IMG/VR virus record: IMGVR_UViG_3300044684_000130
Coordinates: 1 to 40,622 of that record
DNA length: 40,622 nucleotides
Reading direction: 5' to 3' (one strand)
Source: a virus
How positions within the stretch are numbered: the first letter of the stretch is position 1; each line of letters begins with the position of its first letter. The notes beneath the pieces are model-generated. The model was given only the letters and a program-made list of their open reading frames with translations, did not search any database and was not told the DNA's origin. The position numbers and the translations under genes are program-made. Below are positions 1 to 6,240 of this stretch, piece after piece.

Positions 1-1
1 T

Positions 2-151
2 GAGTACGCGTTGCTGTTGGAGCAACGCGAGCGTTGGATCTCGAAACTCCTCAACACATACCGCCGCGAATGGTACAGTGACGGTTCGTTAGTGCTGATG
101 GATGTCTCTGAGGATTGGCACCACAAGATCGACCAATTTCTGAAGAGGTGA
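2..151 (+). CDS. 3' end of an unrecognised gene (partial)
   Basis: An open frame enters from the left edge and reads 49 codons to a TGA at 149-151. The visible peptide is charged and probably helical (it begins EYALLLEQRERW and ends DQFLKR), with many Arg, Glu and Trp residues. No family is recognised and the start lies outside the window. A ribosome-binding sequence for the next gene (AGAGGTGA) overlaps its stop, so the two genes are probably co-transcribed. The reality of the frame rests on its openness to the edge and the tight junction with the next gene. Confidence 0.6.
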   Translation, partial: EYALLLEQRERWISKLLNTYRREWYSDGSLVLMDVSEDWHHKIDQFLKR

Positions 152-157
152 TAAATC

Positions 158-430
158 ATGATCTCGCACATCTTTCTCCTGACGGTCTCTGCGCCTGTGA
201 ATGGCCATCGCACGGTTGTGATCAATGATATGATTCATGATCATGAAGAAGTCTGGACGACAAGTGAAACGGATTTGCGAGAGTGGGCGCGCTTCATGTT
301 CGTCAGTATGAAATACACCGTGAAGGAAGTCAGCGAAATAGGCTTCGTTCCCTCTCCTCATTTCTATGTGATTACTGACAAGCCGGAGGTTTCCTTGAAG
401 GAAGCCACCGAAAAGCTTGAATTTGATTAA
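158..430 (+). CDS. Hypothetical small protein, 90 aa
   Basis: A 90-residue ORF starting with ATG 7 nt after the upstream stop. A Shine-Dalgarno-like AGAGGTGA (145-152) stands just ahead of it. The protein is soluble and mixed alpha/beta in composition, with a hydrophobic N-terminal strand (ISHIFLLTV) and an acidic, His-containing centre (NDMIHDHEEVW). No family is recognised. An overlapping antisense frame at 89-361 is treated as a shadow because it lacks a start signal and would oppose the tightly packed plus-strand operon. It belongs to the small accessory genes ahead of the DNA ligase. Confidence 0.7.
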   Translation: MISHIFLLTVSAPVNGHRTVVINDMIHDHEEVWTTSETDLREWARFMFVSMKYTVKEVSEIGFVPSPHFYVITDKPEVSLKEATEKLEFD

Positions 431-460
431 CTATCGGAGAAACCTATAAATGCTGAGTTC

Positions 461-718
461 ATGAAACCCCTCTTGTTGTTCATGATAGTCTGTACTCTCT
501 TGTATGTTCCTACCATCCTATTGATCGTGAACTATATGGAAGGTAAGTTCACAAAACCGTTGGCATTTATCAATGCCAAACGTTGGATGATCTGGACATA
601 CAACATTTTAATCGGCTTTGTCTGTTTCATACAAACAGTCGCAGCAACTTTGTTCTGGGTTTGTATGGCCATCCTGATCTGGCGTTTGATTCATCAGCCA
701 TACTGTTTGTCGAAATAA
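461..718 (+). CDS. Small membrane protein with two predicted TM segments, 85 aa
   Basis: The protein has two hydrophobic stretches, about residues 4-24 (LLLFMIVCTLLYVPTILLIV) and 49-73, separated by a short basic loop containing KPLAFINAKRW. This suggests a two-pass inner-membrane protein. No family is recognised; a holin, superinfection-exclusion or host-membrane role is possible but unsupported. The start is uncertain. The best ribosome-binding sequence (GGAGAA, 436-441) is 8 nt from an ATG at 450 that opens only a four-codon frame (MLSS) ending in TGA at 462-464, overlapping the ATG at 461. Translation of this gene may therefore be coupled to that mini-frame. Confidence 0.65.
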   Translation: MKPLLLFMIVCTLLYVPTILLIVNYMEGKFTKPLAFINAKRWMIWTYNILIGFVCFIQTVAATLFWVCMAILIWRLIHQPYCLSK

Positions 719-723
719 TCTGC

Positions 724-729
724 TATAAT
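724..729 (+). promoter_or_regulatory. Possible -10 element TATAAT
   Basis: A perfect TATAAT hexamer lies in the short gap between the membrane-protein gene and the Cys-rich gene, 20 nt ahead of the ATG at 749. No convincing -35 is present at the usual spacing (TACTGT, 17 nt upstream, is poor). It may be a host-type extended or activator-dependent promoter, a T4-type late element, or chance in an AT-rich gap. Confidence 0.3.
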
Positions 730-748
730 AAAGCTTTTGGAGATTGCT

Positions 749-955
749 ATGCCCGGTCCTGTGAGCGATTCCTATCAAGGTCCTTCTGACGACAGTCCCT
801 ACGTTCCAAGCTGGTGTTACAGCAAAGGACCGAAGATGTGTCCATGTGGTCATCATGAAGGATATCACAATGACGAAGGCGAATGCCTCCAACACGAATC
901 CTGCAGTTGCACCGGCTTACCGGCTGACTGCCTCACTCCCTTCGACGAGATGTGA
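749..955 (+). CDS. Cys/His-rich small protein, probable metal binder, 68 aa
   Basis: The start is set at the ATG at 749 because TTTGGAG (736-742) is correctly spaced; an in-frame TTG at 737 would overlap that ribosome-binding sequence. The centre is dense in ligands: CPCGHHEGYH, then CLQHESCSC, giving a C-x-C-x-H-H...H...C-x-x-H-x-x-C-x-C pattern compatible with one or two structural zinc ions or a small iron-sulfur site. The N-terminus is Pro/Ser-rich and likely disordered. The stop overlaps the alternative GTG start of the ligase gene (952), so the two are translationally close. Function is unknown. Confidence 0.65.
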   Translation: MPGPVSDSYQGPSDDSPYVPSWCYSKGPKMCPCGHHEGYHNDEGECLQHESCSCTGLPADCLTPFDEM

Positions 956-957
956 TC

Positions 958-2319
958 ATGAAGACTGTATACGACACCATCATTGCCTGTCGCAAAGTCA
1001 GCGGTAAGAACGACAAACTTGCCATTCTACAGAAGCAGAAGGAAAACAAGGAGCTCAAGGAGTTCTTGCGCGTGACGTACGAGCCGCGCATCAACTTTTA
1101 TCAAAGCAAGGTGGACACCAAACTGTTGGTTGTCCAGCAACCTCTTTCTCTCAGCGTGGAGTTGATTTATGAATTGATCAACCAACTTGGTGGGCGTGCC
1201 GTCACTGGTGATGCTGCCAAGCGCTATCTGGCTTCGATCTACAAGAGCTTGAGAGAAGATTGGGAGCGTGAATTACTCGCAATGATGATCGAACGTGATG
1301 TCAAGGCTGGTTTCAGCACCAGCACGATCAACAAGGTTTGGCCAGGTCTCGTCACTGATGTGCCTTACATGCGTTGTTCGCTTGCCAAGGATTCCAAGCT
1401 CAAGGAATTCCACTGGAAGGATGGTGTGTTCTCGCAAGTGAAGGCAGACGGCATGTTTGCCAACATCGACATCTTCGACAAAAACCATATCGATATCATT
1501 TCGCGCAATGGCTCTCCGTTTCCCATCGATGCTTTCCCCGAGATTGTCAACGAAATCAAGAATGATCTGTTCAATCAGAAGGGCATTCAGCTGCACGGTG
1601 AGCTTCTCGTCAAGAAGGGCAATGACATCTTGCCGCGCGAGAAGTCTAATGGCATGCTCAACAAACTGCTGAAGGGCGGTGAGTTGGATGCTGGGCATCG
1701 CGTGATCTACAAGGTTTGGGACATAATTCCAATCAATGAAGCAGTGGCTGGTGGTTCTTACATTGTTCCGTATCAAGATCGCTGGGAGAATCTGTGTTGC
1801 ATGGTCCCGGAAGTCGGCAATGGTGCCATCACTCGCATCAAAACCAAACGCGTATATTCTCAATCAGAAGCCAATGCACACTACGTCAAGTGTCTTGAAG
1901 AAGGCGAAGAAGGCACTGTGTTGAAGGATCCGAACGCGATTTGGGAGGACAAAACTTCCAAATGGCAGGTGAAATTCAAGCTGGAAGTCACCGTCGAACT
2001 GCGCGTTAAGGGCTTCAAACCAGGACGCAATAAGTTCGAAGGAATGGTCGGATCTCTCGATTGTGAGAGTGAAGACGGCAAATTGGCAGTGAACGTTTCT
2101 GGGTTTGATGACGAAACGCGTCAAGACATGACTGACAATTTCGATCATTGGAAGAACACAGTGATTGCAGTCACCTCTAACTCCATCATGCCAGAACGTA
2201 ATGGCACATACAGCCTGTTCTTGCCTCGTTTCGCCGAACAGCGTCTCGACAAGAAGAAAGCCGATACGCTCAAGCAAATTCAGGATCAATTCGCAGCTGC
2301 AGCTGAATCATTACTATGA
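958..2319 (+). CDS. 30: ATP-dependent DNA ligase (T4 gp30 type)
   Basis: Seals nicks in duplex DNA using ATP through a lysyl-AMP intermediate, for Okazaki-fragment joining and recombination. The nucleotidyltransferase motifs are in order. Motif I is KADG with the adenylated Lys at about residue 162. Motif III is HGELLV at about 213. Motif IV is EEGTVLK at about 318. Motif V is WQVKFKLE at about 336. A C-terminal OB-fold of about 110 residues follows. The N-terminal ~150 residues are helical, as in T4 gp30. At 453 aa it is close to the T4 enzyme (about 487). ATG 958 is preferred (weak GAG-rich site at 946-949); GTG 952 is an in-frame alternative adding two residues. The stop overlaps the next start (ATGA). 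Confidence 0.93.
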   Translation: MKTVYDTIIACRKVSGKNDKLAILQKQKENKELKEFLRVTYEPRINFYQSKVDTKLLVVQQPLSLSVELIYELINQLGGRAVTGDAAKRYLASIYKSLREDWERELLAMMIERDVKAGFSTSTINKVWPGLVTDVPYMRCSLAKDSKLKEFHWKDGVFSQVKADGMFANIDIFDKNHIDIISRNGSPFPIDAFPEIVNEIKNDLFNQKGIQLHGELLVKKGNDILPREKSNGMLNKLLKGGELDAGHRVIYKVWDIIPINEAVAGGSYIVPYQDRWENLCCMVPEVGNGAITRIKTKRVYSQSEANAHYVKCLEEGEEGTVLKDPNAIWEDKTSKWQVKFKLEVTVELRVKGFKPGRNKFEGMVGSLDCESEDGKLAVNVSGFDDETRQDMTDNFDHWKNTVIAVTSNSIMPERNGTYSLFLPRFAEQRLDKKKADTLKQIQDQFAAAAESLL

Positions 2320-2894
2320 AATTGCTCAAGACAAACATCATGGACCGCGATCTGTGCGAGGAACTAAGGAAGGTTCCTCGCTCATTCACGCAAGGCAGAA
2401 TTTATTCAGGAGAGCAGTCGAACATCAGCATTGAACCAAACATACGAATGGTGTTTGAAAGCGATGTCAATCATCCTGAGTTTGAAGAGCTGTACAAACA
2501 ATTCGTCTATGATCGACTTGTGCCTTTCTTCAAATTGCCAGAAAACATATCATATGATATGACATACATGCGATATTTCCCAGGTTTCTTCTTCAGCAAA
2601 CACAGAGATCAAACAGAAGCACGCACTAAGACGAAACCCAAGGTTCGTATTGTTTCTGTCAGCATTTGCGTTGCCGATGAATACGAAGGCGGTGATTTAG
2701 TCTTGTACGATGAGAATGGTGTTGCTATCAACAACCATTTGACAGCTGGTTCACTCCTTGCCTTCGATTCGACTATACTACATGAGGTGAAGCCAGTTAC
2801 AACAGGTGTTCGTGATGTCATCGTTTCCTGGCTCAAATTGCCTAACATGAGCGAGGAATATGAAGCTAAGAATTTGGAGCGATGTACATCTTGA
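2316..2894 (+). CDS. 2OG-Fe(II) oxygenase, prolyl-4-hydroxylase-like (copy A)
   Basis: A 192-aa member of the 2-oxoglutarate/Fe(II)-dependent dioxygenase superfamily. The double-stranded beta-helix signatures are visible. FFSKHRDQ gives the HxD iron ligands (H96, D98). YEGGDLVLYD is the typical strand-turn-strand. LHEV gives the distal His (H156). GVRDVIVSWLK gives the Arg (R166) that binds the 2OG carboxylate. Substrate is unknown: it could hydroxylate protein side chains or a nucleobase. The start overlaps the ligase stop by ATGA, indicating translational coupling. The 3' end overlaps the phosphoesterase start by 35 nt. It is a diverged paralogue of the gene at 3639-4202, sharing the GxRxxxxxWxKxPN ending. 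Confidence 0.88.
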   Translation: MKLLKTNIMDRDLCEELRKVPRSFTQGRIYSGEQSNISIEPNIRMVFESDVNHPEFEELYKQFVYDRLVPFFKLPENISYDMTYMRYFPGFFFSKHRDQTEARTKTKPKVRIVSVSICVADEYEGGDLVLYDENGVAINNHLTAGSLLAFDSTILHEVKPVTTGVRDVIVSWLKLPNMSEEYEAKNLERCTS

Positions 2895-3642
2895 GTTCGG
2901 TGAATTAGTTTGGACCAAACACGAAGATGACAAAAACACCGTGCTAGTGATAGCCGGTGATTTGTTTGTTTGGAAGCAGAAAGAAGAAGGTCAACGATTG
3001 TTGCGTGAGTTGTGTGACAACTTCAAGGCAGTTGTGTACGTCTGCGGCAATCACGAATTCTATCATTCTGAGATCAGCGAAGTCATCAATGGGCAATACC
3101 AATTTGCACTAGAAATCCCCAATCTGTTCTTTCTTCAAGATGACTACTGTGTCATTGATGGTGTGCGCTTTGTCGGCAGCACATTATGGACAGACTTGAA
3201 CAATGCTGATGATATTGTCATGCAACAAGCTCGCATGTGCATGAACGACTATCGCAAAATTCGTTATTATGATGTCAATGATGATCGTGAACGCGAATTG
3301 CGTCCATCAGATGTTATTGCAATGAATGACAAAACACGTGATGTGCTTGCGAAGAATTTGTTCAATCTCTACGATAACAAGACGGTGATCGTGACACATC
3401 ACCTTCCTGATGTCAAGTATGTCAACGGTTATGCTGACGGGTTGTTGCAATATGCCTATGGCAACACTTTGATGGACACCTACTTTGGTGCGTCAAATCT
3501 GGTGATGTGGATTCATGGGCATGCACATATTCGTCAAGAGTATGAGATCAATGGTGTGAAGGTTGTTGCTAACCCACGTGGATACATTGGTCATCAACAC
3601 ATAGCCTATACATTCCAAGATGATAAGGTTTGGGAGATATGA
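2860..3642 (+). CDS. Calcineurin-like metallophosphoesterase
   Basis: A 260-aa metallophosphoesterase that hydrolyses phosphomono- or diesters with a two-metal centre. All canonical motifs are present: SDVHLEFG (D8, H10), AGDL (D34), CGNHEFY (N64, H65, E66), VTHHLPD (H180) and the closing IHGHAHIRQ (H221, H223). The ending NPRGY is typical of single-domain phage and bacterial Icc-like members. The start lies inside the preceding oxygenase gene and has a good GAGGA site (2853-2857). Sandwiched between two paralogous 2OG oxygenases and downstream of the ligase, it may process a modified nucleotide or nucleic-acid end, but the substrate cannot be read from the sequence. Confidence 0.92.
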   Translation: MKLRIWSDVHLEFGELVWTKHEDDKNTVLVIAGDLFVWKQKEEGQRLLRELCDNFKAVVYVCGNHEFYHSEISEVINGQYQFALEIPNLFFLQDDYCVIDGVRFVGSTLWTDLNNADDIVMQQARMCMNDYRKIRYYDVNDDRERELRPSDVIAMNDKTRDVLAKNLFNLYDNKTVIVTHHLPDVKYVNGYADGLLQYAYGNTLMDTYFGASNLVMWIHGHAHIRQEYEINGVKVVANPRGYIGHQHIAYTFQDDKVWEI

Positions 3643-4202
3643 TCCTTACTCACAACAATTTGTTAACAGAAGATCAAGCACAACACATTATTGACACGCC
3701 TCGTCAAATGCGTTGGGGTAAAGTGCATATCGCGCGTGGTCGTGAAGTGCATGAGGTTGATTTCAAGAGACGCAAGGTGTGGTTGGGTGAAGCAAACGAA
3801 CCTTTTGTACAAGAGATCCTACAGCCATACATCATGGATGTTGTCGTTCCAACGTATGACATATGCAAACGTTTCAATGTGACAGAAGATAAGATCAGCT
3901 TCAACACCATCATGTGTCAATATGATGTTGGTAGTTTCTTCGAAAGACATCAAGATCAACCAGATGTGATGACGCAAACTCAACCACATTATCGCGTTGC
4001 ATCAATCATCGTTGGGTTGTCGAGTGATTATGACGGTGGTCACTTGATCGTGTACGGAAAGGATTACAACGTTGACATGCGCACGATGCGCGGAGATGTT
4101 TTGGTGCATTATCCAGAAGATGAGCACGAAGTGCAACCAGTGACTTCAGGAACTCGTTACAATTTGGCTTGCTGGGTCAAGATACCCAATCCATATCGAT
4201 AA
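3639..4202 (+). CDS. 2OG-Fe(II) oxygenase, prolyl-4-hydroxylase-like (copy B)
   Basis: A 187-aa 2-oxoglutarate/Fe(II) dioxygenase. FFERHQDQ supplies the HxD ligands (H104, D106), DEHEVQPV the distal His (H163), and SGTRYNLACWVK the 2OG-binding Arg (R173). YDGGHLIVY matches the YEGGDLVLY strand of copy A. The ATG at 3639 overlaps the phosphoesterase stop (ATGA) with GGGAG two nt upstream, so re-initiation after the upstream gene is likely; a TTG at 3630 is less likely. Copies A and B share fold landmarks but are diverged elsewhere, suggesting an old duplication with different substrates. Confidence 0.87.
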   Translation: MILTHNNLLTEDQAQHIIDTPRQMRWGKVHIARGREVHEVDFKRRKVWLGEANEPFVQEILQPYIMDVVVPTYDICKRFNVTEDKISFNTIMCQYDVGSFFERHQDQPDVMTQTQPHYRVASIIVGLSSDYDGGHLIVYGKDYNVDMRTMRGDVLVHYPEDEHEVQPVTSGTRYNLACWVKIPNPYR

Positions 4203-4211
4203 CAAACATTG

Positions 4212-4220
4212 GATAAATAC
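4212..4220 (+). promoter_or_regulatory. Candidate T4-type late promoter element GATAAATAC
   Basis: In the 51-nt gap ahead of the zinc-ribbon gene. It resembles the T4 late consensus TATAAATA and the degenerate form (NATAAATA) described for T4-like cyanophages. A 5-bp hairpin with a GTAA tetraloop (TGGGT, 4224-4228; ACCCA, 4233-4237) follows at the expected transcript start. The same nonamer recurs at 34168-34176. No late sigma factor gene is visible in the window, so this is motif matching only. Confidence 0.35.
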
Positions 4221-4253
4221 GCCTGGGTGTAAACCCACAACCGGGAGTTTCCA

Positions 4254-4436
4254 ATGCGCTCAGAAAGAACTGTGTTTTGTGATCATTGTAAAACAGTTCG
4301 TGATGTTTCAGGGGTGAAAGCGCCAGTGTACTATGTTGAGAAACTCATGGACAGAGAGTTGTTTGTTCTGTCCTTCATCTGCGACTTGTGTGACAGTCAC
4401 ACTGTCTCCTCAATTCGTGAACCCTTTGGTGACTGA
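4254..4436 (+). CDS. Zinc-ribbon mini-protein, 60 aa
   Basis: Two CxxC knuckles (CDHC near residue 9 and CDLC near residue 43) separated by about 30 residues with beta-strand character form a classic zinc ribbon. The start has a clear GGGAG site (4243-4247). Such small ribbons in T4-like phages may bind nucleic acid or host transcription factors; no specific family is recognised. It stands alone between the oxygenase and the gp59-like gene, with a possible late promoter just upstream. The segment encoding CDSHTVS contains two overlapping palindromes (4388-4406). Confidence 0.75.
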   Translation: MRSERTVFCDHCKTVRDVSGVKAPVYYVEKLMDRELFVLSFICDLCDSHTVSSIREPFGD

Positions 4437-4479
4437 ATGAGCTAATATACTGCTCTTAAGCAACTCGATGATTTAAAGA

Positions 4480-5103
4480 ATGCGGCTACCAGTATCTCTT
4501 CAGACTGAATCCAAATATACACCTTACCAATTGTATAGAATGTATCTCGCACTCAAGCTACATTTCAGCAGTGCGAGCTATGATGTGTTCAAGTACAATG
4601 GTAAGGTGAGTGCATCTGAAGAGTCGTTTGACACTCGCAAAGACAAATACAAGTTTGTCAAATTGTCGAAGCATAAGGACCCTGCAGGGCTACTGGTGGC
4701 CAATTTTATTCAGAACCCGAAGTTTTGGGTTGGATCAATTGATGATCCTGAGTCTGAACAAGTCTACTTGCAGTGGCTCAAGGTCCAAGAGTCACTCGGT
4801 TACACATTTTCTCAAGAGATGAAGAAGCTCTTTGATGGCAAGAGTATGGATGACGTTCTGTATGTCCCAGAAGGTCAGCACCCACTTTTGCTCTCCAAGC
4901 ATTTGCGTGGAGAGGTGTCTGTTGAGAACATCGCCATTCTGCAGGACATCCTCAACTTCGTGCCCTATTGGGATGAAAGCATTGCTGATCCTGTTTTGTG
5001 GAAGGAAATCAGAATGCTGTTGCTCAAGTACAAACCATTCTTAGAGTTCAGCCGAGAGGAATATCGGAAGAAGCTAGGGCAATACGTTGACCTACAGTCG
5101 TGA
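4480..5103 (+). CDS. 59: gp59-like loader of the replicative helicase
   Basis: A 207-aa homologue of T4 gp59, which binds replication and recombination forks, displaces or bridges gp32 on ssDNA and loads the gp41 helicase. The N-terminal region matches gp59 in order and spacing: YTPYQLYRMYLALK, then YDVFKYNGKVS, then the basic DKYKFVKLSKH; FWVGSIDD corresponds to the T4 W-I-G-D-I-S segment. Length agrees with T4 gp59 (217 aa). The all-helical C-terminus (about 115-205) fits the second gp59 domain. The ribosome-binding site is weak (AAAGA). A TATACT at 4446-4451 might be part of a promoter. The gp32-like gene lies directly downstream, so partner proteins are adjacent. Confidence 0.88.
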   Translation: MRLPVSLQTESKYTPYQLYRMYLALKLHFSSASYDVFKYNGKVSASEESFDTRKDKYKFVKLSKHKDPAGLLVANFIQNPKFWVGSIDDPESEQVYLQWLKVQESLGYTFSQEMKKLFDGKSMDDVLYVPEGQHPLLLSKHLRGEVSVENIAILQDILNFVPYWDESIADPVLWKEIRMLLLKYKPFLEFSREEYRKKLGQYVDLQS

Positions 5104-5229
5104 GACAGATGGTCTGATTCGTATATCTACTCGTGCCTAATGGCATCGAGCTTACATCATGTTGTGGCAGTACCGCCATTGTGAATAAGCATCATACAAG
5201 AAATACATCACAATACAAGGAATACACAA
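5104..5229 (+). promoter_or_regulatory. gp32 leader with ATACA repeats, candidate autogenous operator
   Basis: A 126-nt gap before the ssDNA-binding protein. A small hairpin is possible at 5165-5178 (TGGC, 6-nt loop, GCCA). It is followed by a G-poor, unstructured stretch with four ATACA copies at 5194-5198, 5203-5207, 5213-5217 and 5222-5226, spaced 9-10 nt and surrounding the AAGGA ribosome-binding site. T4 gp32 represses its own translation by cooperative binding to an unstructured leader next to a pseudoknot; the layout here is analogous. No protein-binding data exist for this sequence. Confidence 0.4.
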
Positions 5230-6150
5230 ATGGCAATCAATTTCGCAGAACTCAAGAAGCAGCGCAAGTCGGACTTCGAGAAGATCCAAAAGGAAATCGA
5301 AAAGGTCTCCCAGAAGGGAGGTGCTAATGACGATGCATCCTATTGGCAACCGACTTTGGACAAGGCAGGCAATGGCTATGCTGTGATCCGCTTCCTTCCT
5401 GCACCTCCAGGTGAAGACGCAACGTTTGTTCGTCTATTCACTCATGGTTTCAAAGGTCCTACTGGCAAGTGGTACATCGAGAACTCGTTGACCACGCTTG
5501 GTAAAAAGGATCCGGTTGGCGAACTCAATTCACAGCTGTGGAACTCCACCGAAGATGACAAGAGCCCAGAGCGCGAACAGGCTCGCAAGCAGAAACGTCG
5601 TCTTGGTTTCACCTCCAACATTCTTGTGATCAAGGATGCTGGCAATCCTGACAACGAAGGTAAGGTCTTCAAGTATAAGTACGGCAAGAAGATCTGGGAC
5701 AAGCTTCAGGCTGTCATGTATCCAGAAGGTGGAGAAGAAGGTTTCAATCCATTCGATCTCTGGGAAGGCGCAAACTTCAAACTGCGTATTCGTACTGTCG
5801 CTGGTTTCAAGAACTACGACAATAGCGCATTTGATGCACCGGCTCCTCTGAGCGATGATGATGAGGAACTCCAGAAGATTTGGCAGTCTGAATATTCACT
5901 TGCTGCTCTGATTGCTCCTGATCAGTTCAAGAGCTATGAAGAGCTGGAGAATCGACTCAAGGAAGTTCTTGGTGATGCTGCAAAGCCAGTAACCAAGAAT
6001 GCTGAATCTCTCGGCTTCGAAGCACCAGCTGCTGAATATCGTCCGCGCAACACACCGAAAGCTGCTGAGCAACAAGCAGCACCGGCTATTCATGATGATT
6101 CAAGTGATCAAGAAAATCTTGACCAGTGGTTTGCTGAACTGGGAAAGTAA
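5230..6150 (+). CDS. 32: gp32-like single-stranded DNA-binding protein
   Basis: A 306-aa homologue of T4 gp32, which coats ssDNA cooperatively during replication, recombination and repair. Visible landmarks: a basic N-terminal cooperativity region (LKKQRKSDFEK); the OB-fold core with THGF at 71-74, GKWYIE at 79-84, FTSNILVIKDAG at 127-138, VFKYKYGKKIWDKLQ at 146-160, WEGANFKLRI at 178-187 and GFKNYD at 192-197; an Ala/Pro linker; and an acidic end (NLDQWFAEL). The T4 zinc site uses one His and three Cys; here the His (72) is kept but the protein has no cysteine at all, so that site is absent. It ends 24 nt before a terminator. Confidence 0.92.
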   Translation: MAINFAELKKQRKSDFEKIQKEIEKVSQKGGANDDASYWQPTLDKAGNGYAVIRFLPAPPGEDATFVRLFTHGFKGPTGKWYIENSLTTLGKKDPVGELNSQLWNSTEDDKSPEREQARKQKRRLGFTSNILVIKDAGNPDNEGKVFKYKYGKKIWDKLQAVMYPEGGEEGFNPFDLWEGANFKLRIRTVAGFKNYDNSAFDAPAPLSDDDEELQKIWQSEYSLAALIAPDQFKSYEELENRLKEVLGDAAKPVTKNAESLGFEAPAAEYRPRNTPKAAEQQAAPAIHDDSSDQENLDQWFAELGK

Positions 6151-6173
6151 ATTCAACTGTCTGTTTGAATGTT

Positions 6174-6203
6174 GGGGAGAGCGCAATGCTCTCCCCATTT
6201 CAT
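6174..6203 (+). terminator. Intrinsic terminator after the replication block
   Basis: A perfect 9-bp stem (GGGGAGAGC at 6174-6182, GCTCTCCCC at 6188-6196) with a 5-nt loop is followed by ATTTCATTTT. It lies between the convergent gp32-like gene and the minus-strand tail block. Only the plus-strand transcript has the U-rich tail; on the minus strand the hairpin is followed by AACATTC, so it would act weakly there. Confidence 0.85.
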
Positions 6204-6240
6204 TTTGCTCTATATCTTTCTGCTCTAGAAAACGTTCCTA

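Noticed and set aside
1273-1863. 196-aa minus-strand ORF inside the ligase gene
   Set aside because: Antisense to conserved nucleotidyltransferase motifs, no promoter or ribosome-binding site, and opposed to the local operon direction.
5133-5327. 64-aa ORF across the gp32 leader
   Set aside because: It overlaps the gp32 start in another frame, has no ribosome-binding site, and its sequence is not protein-like.
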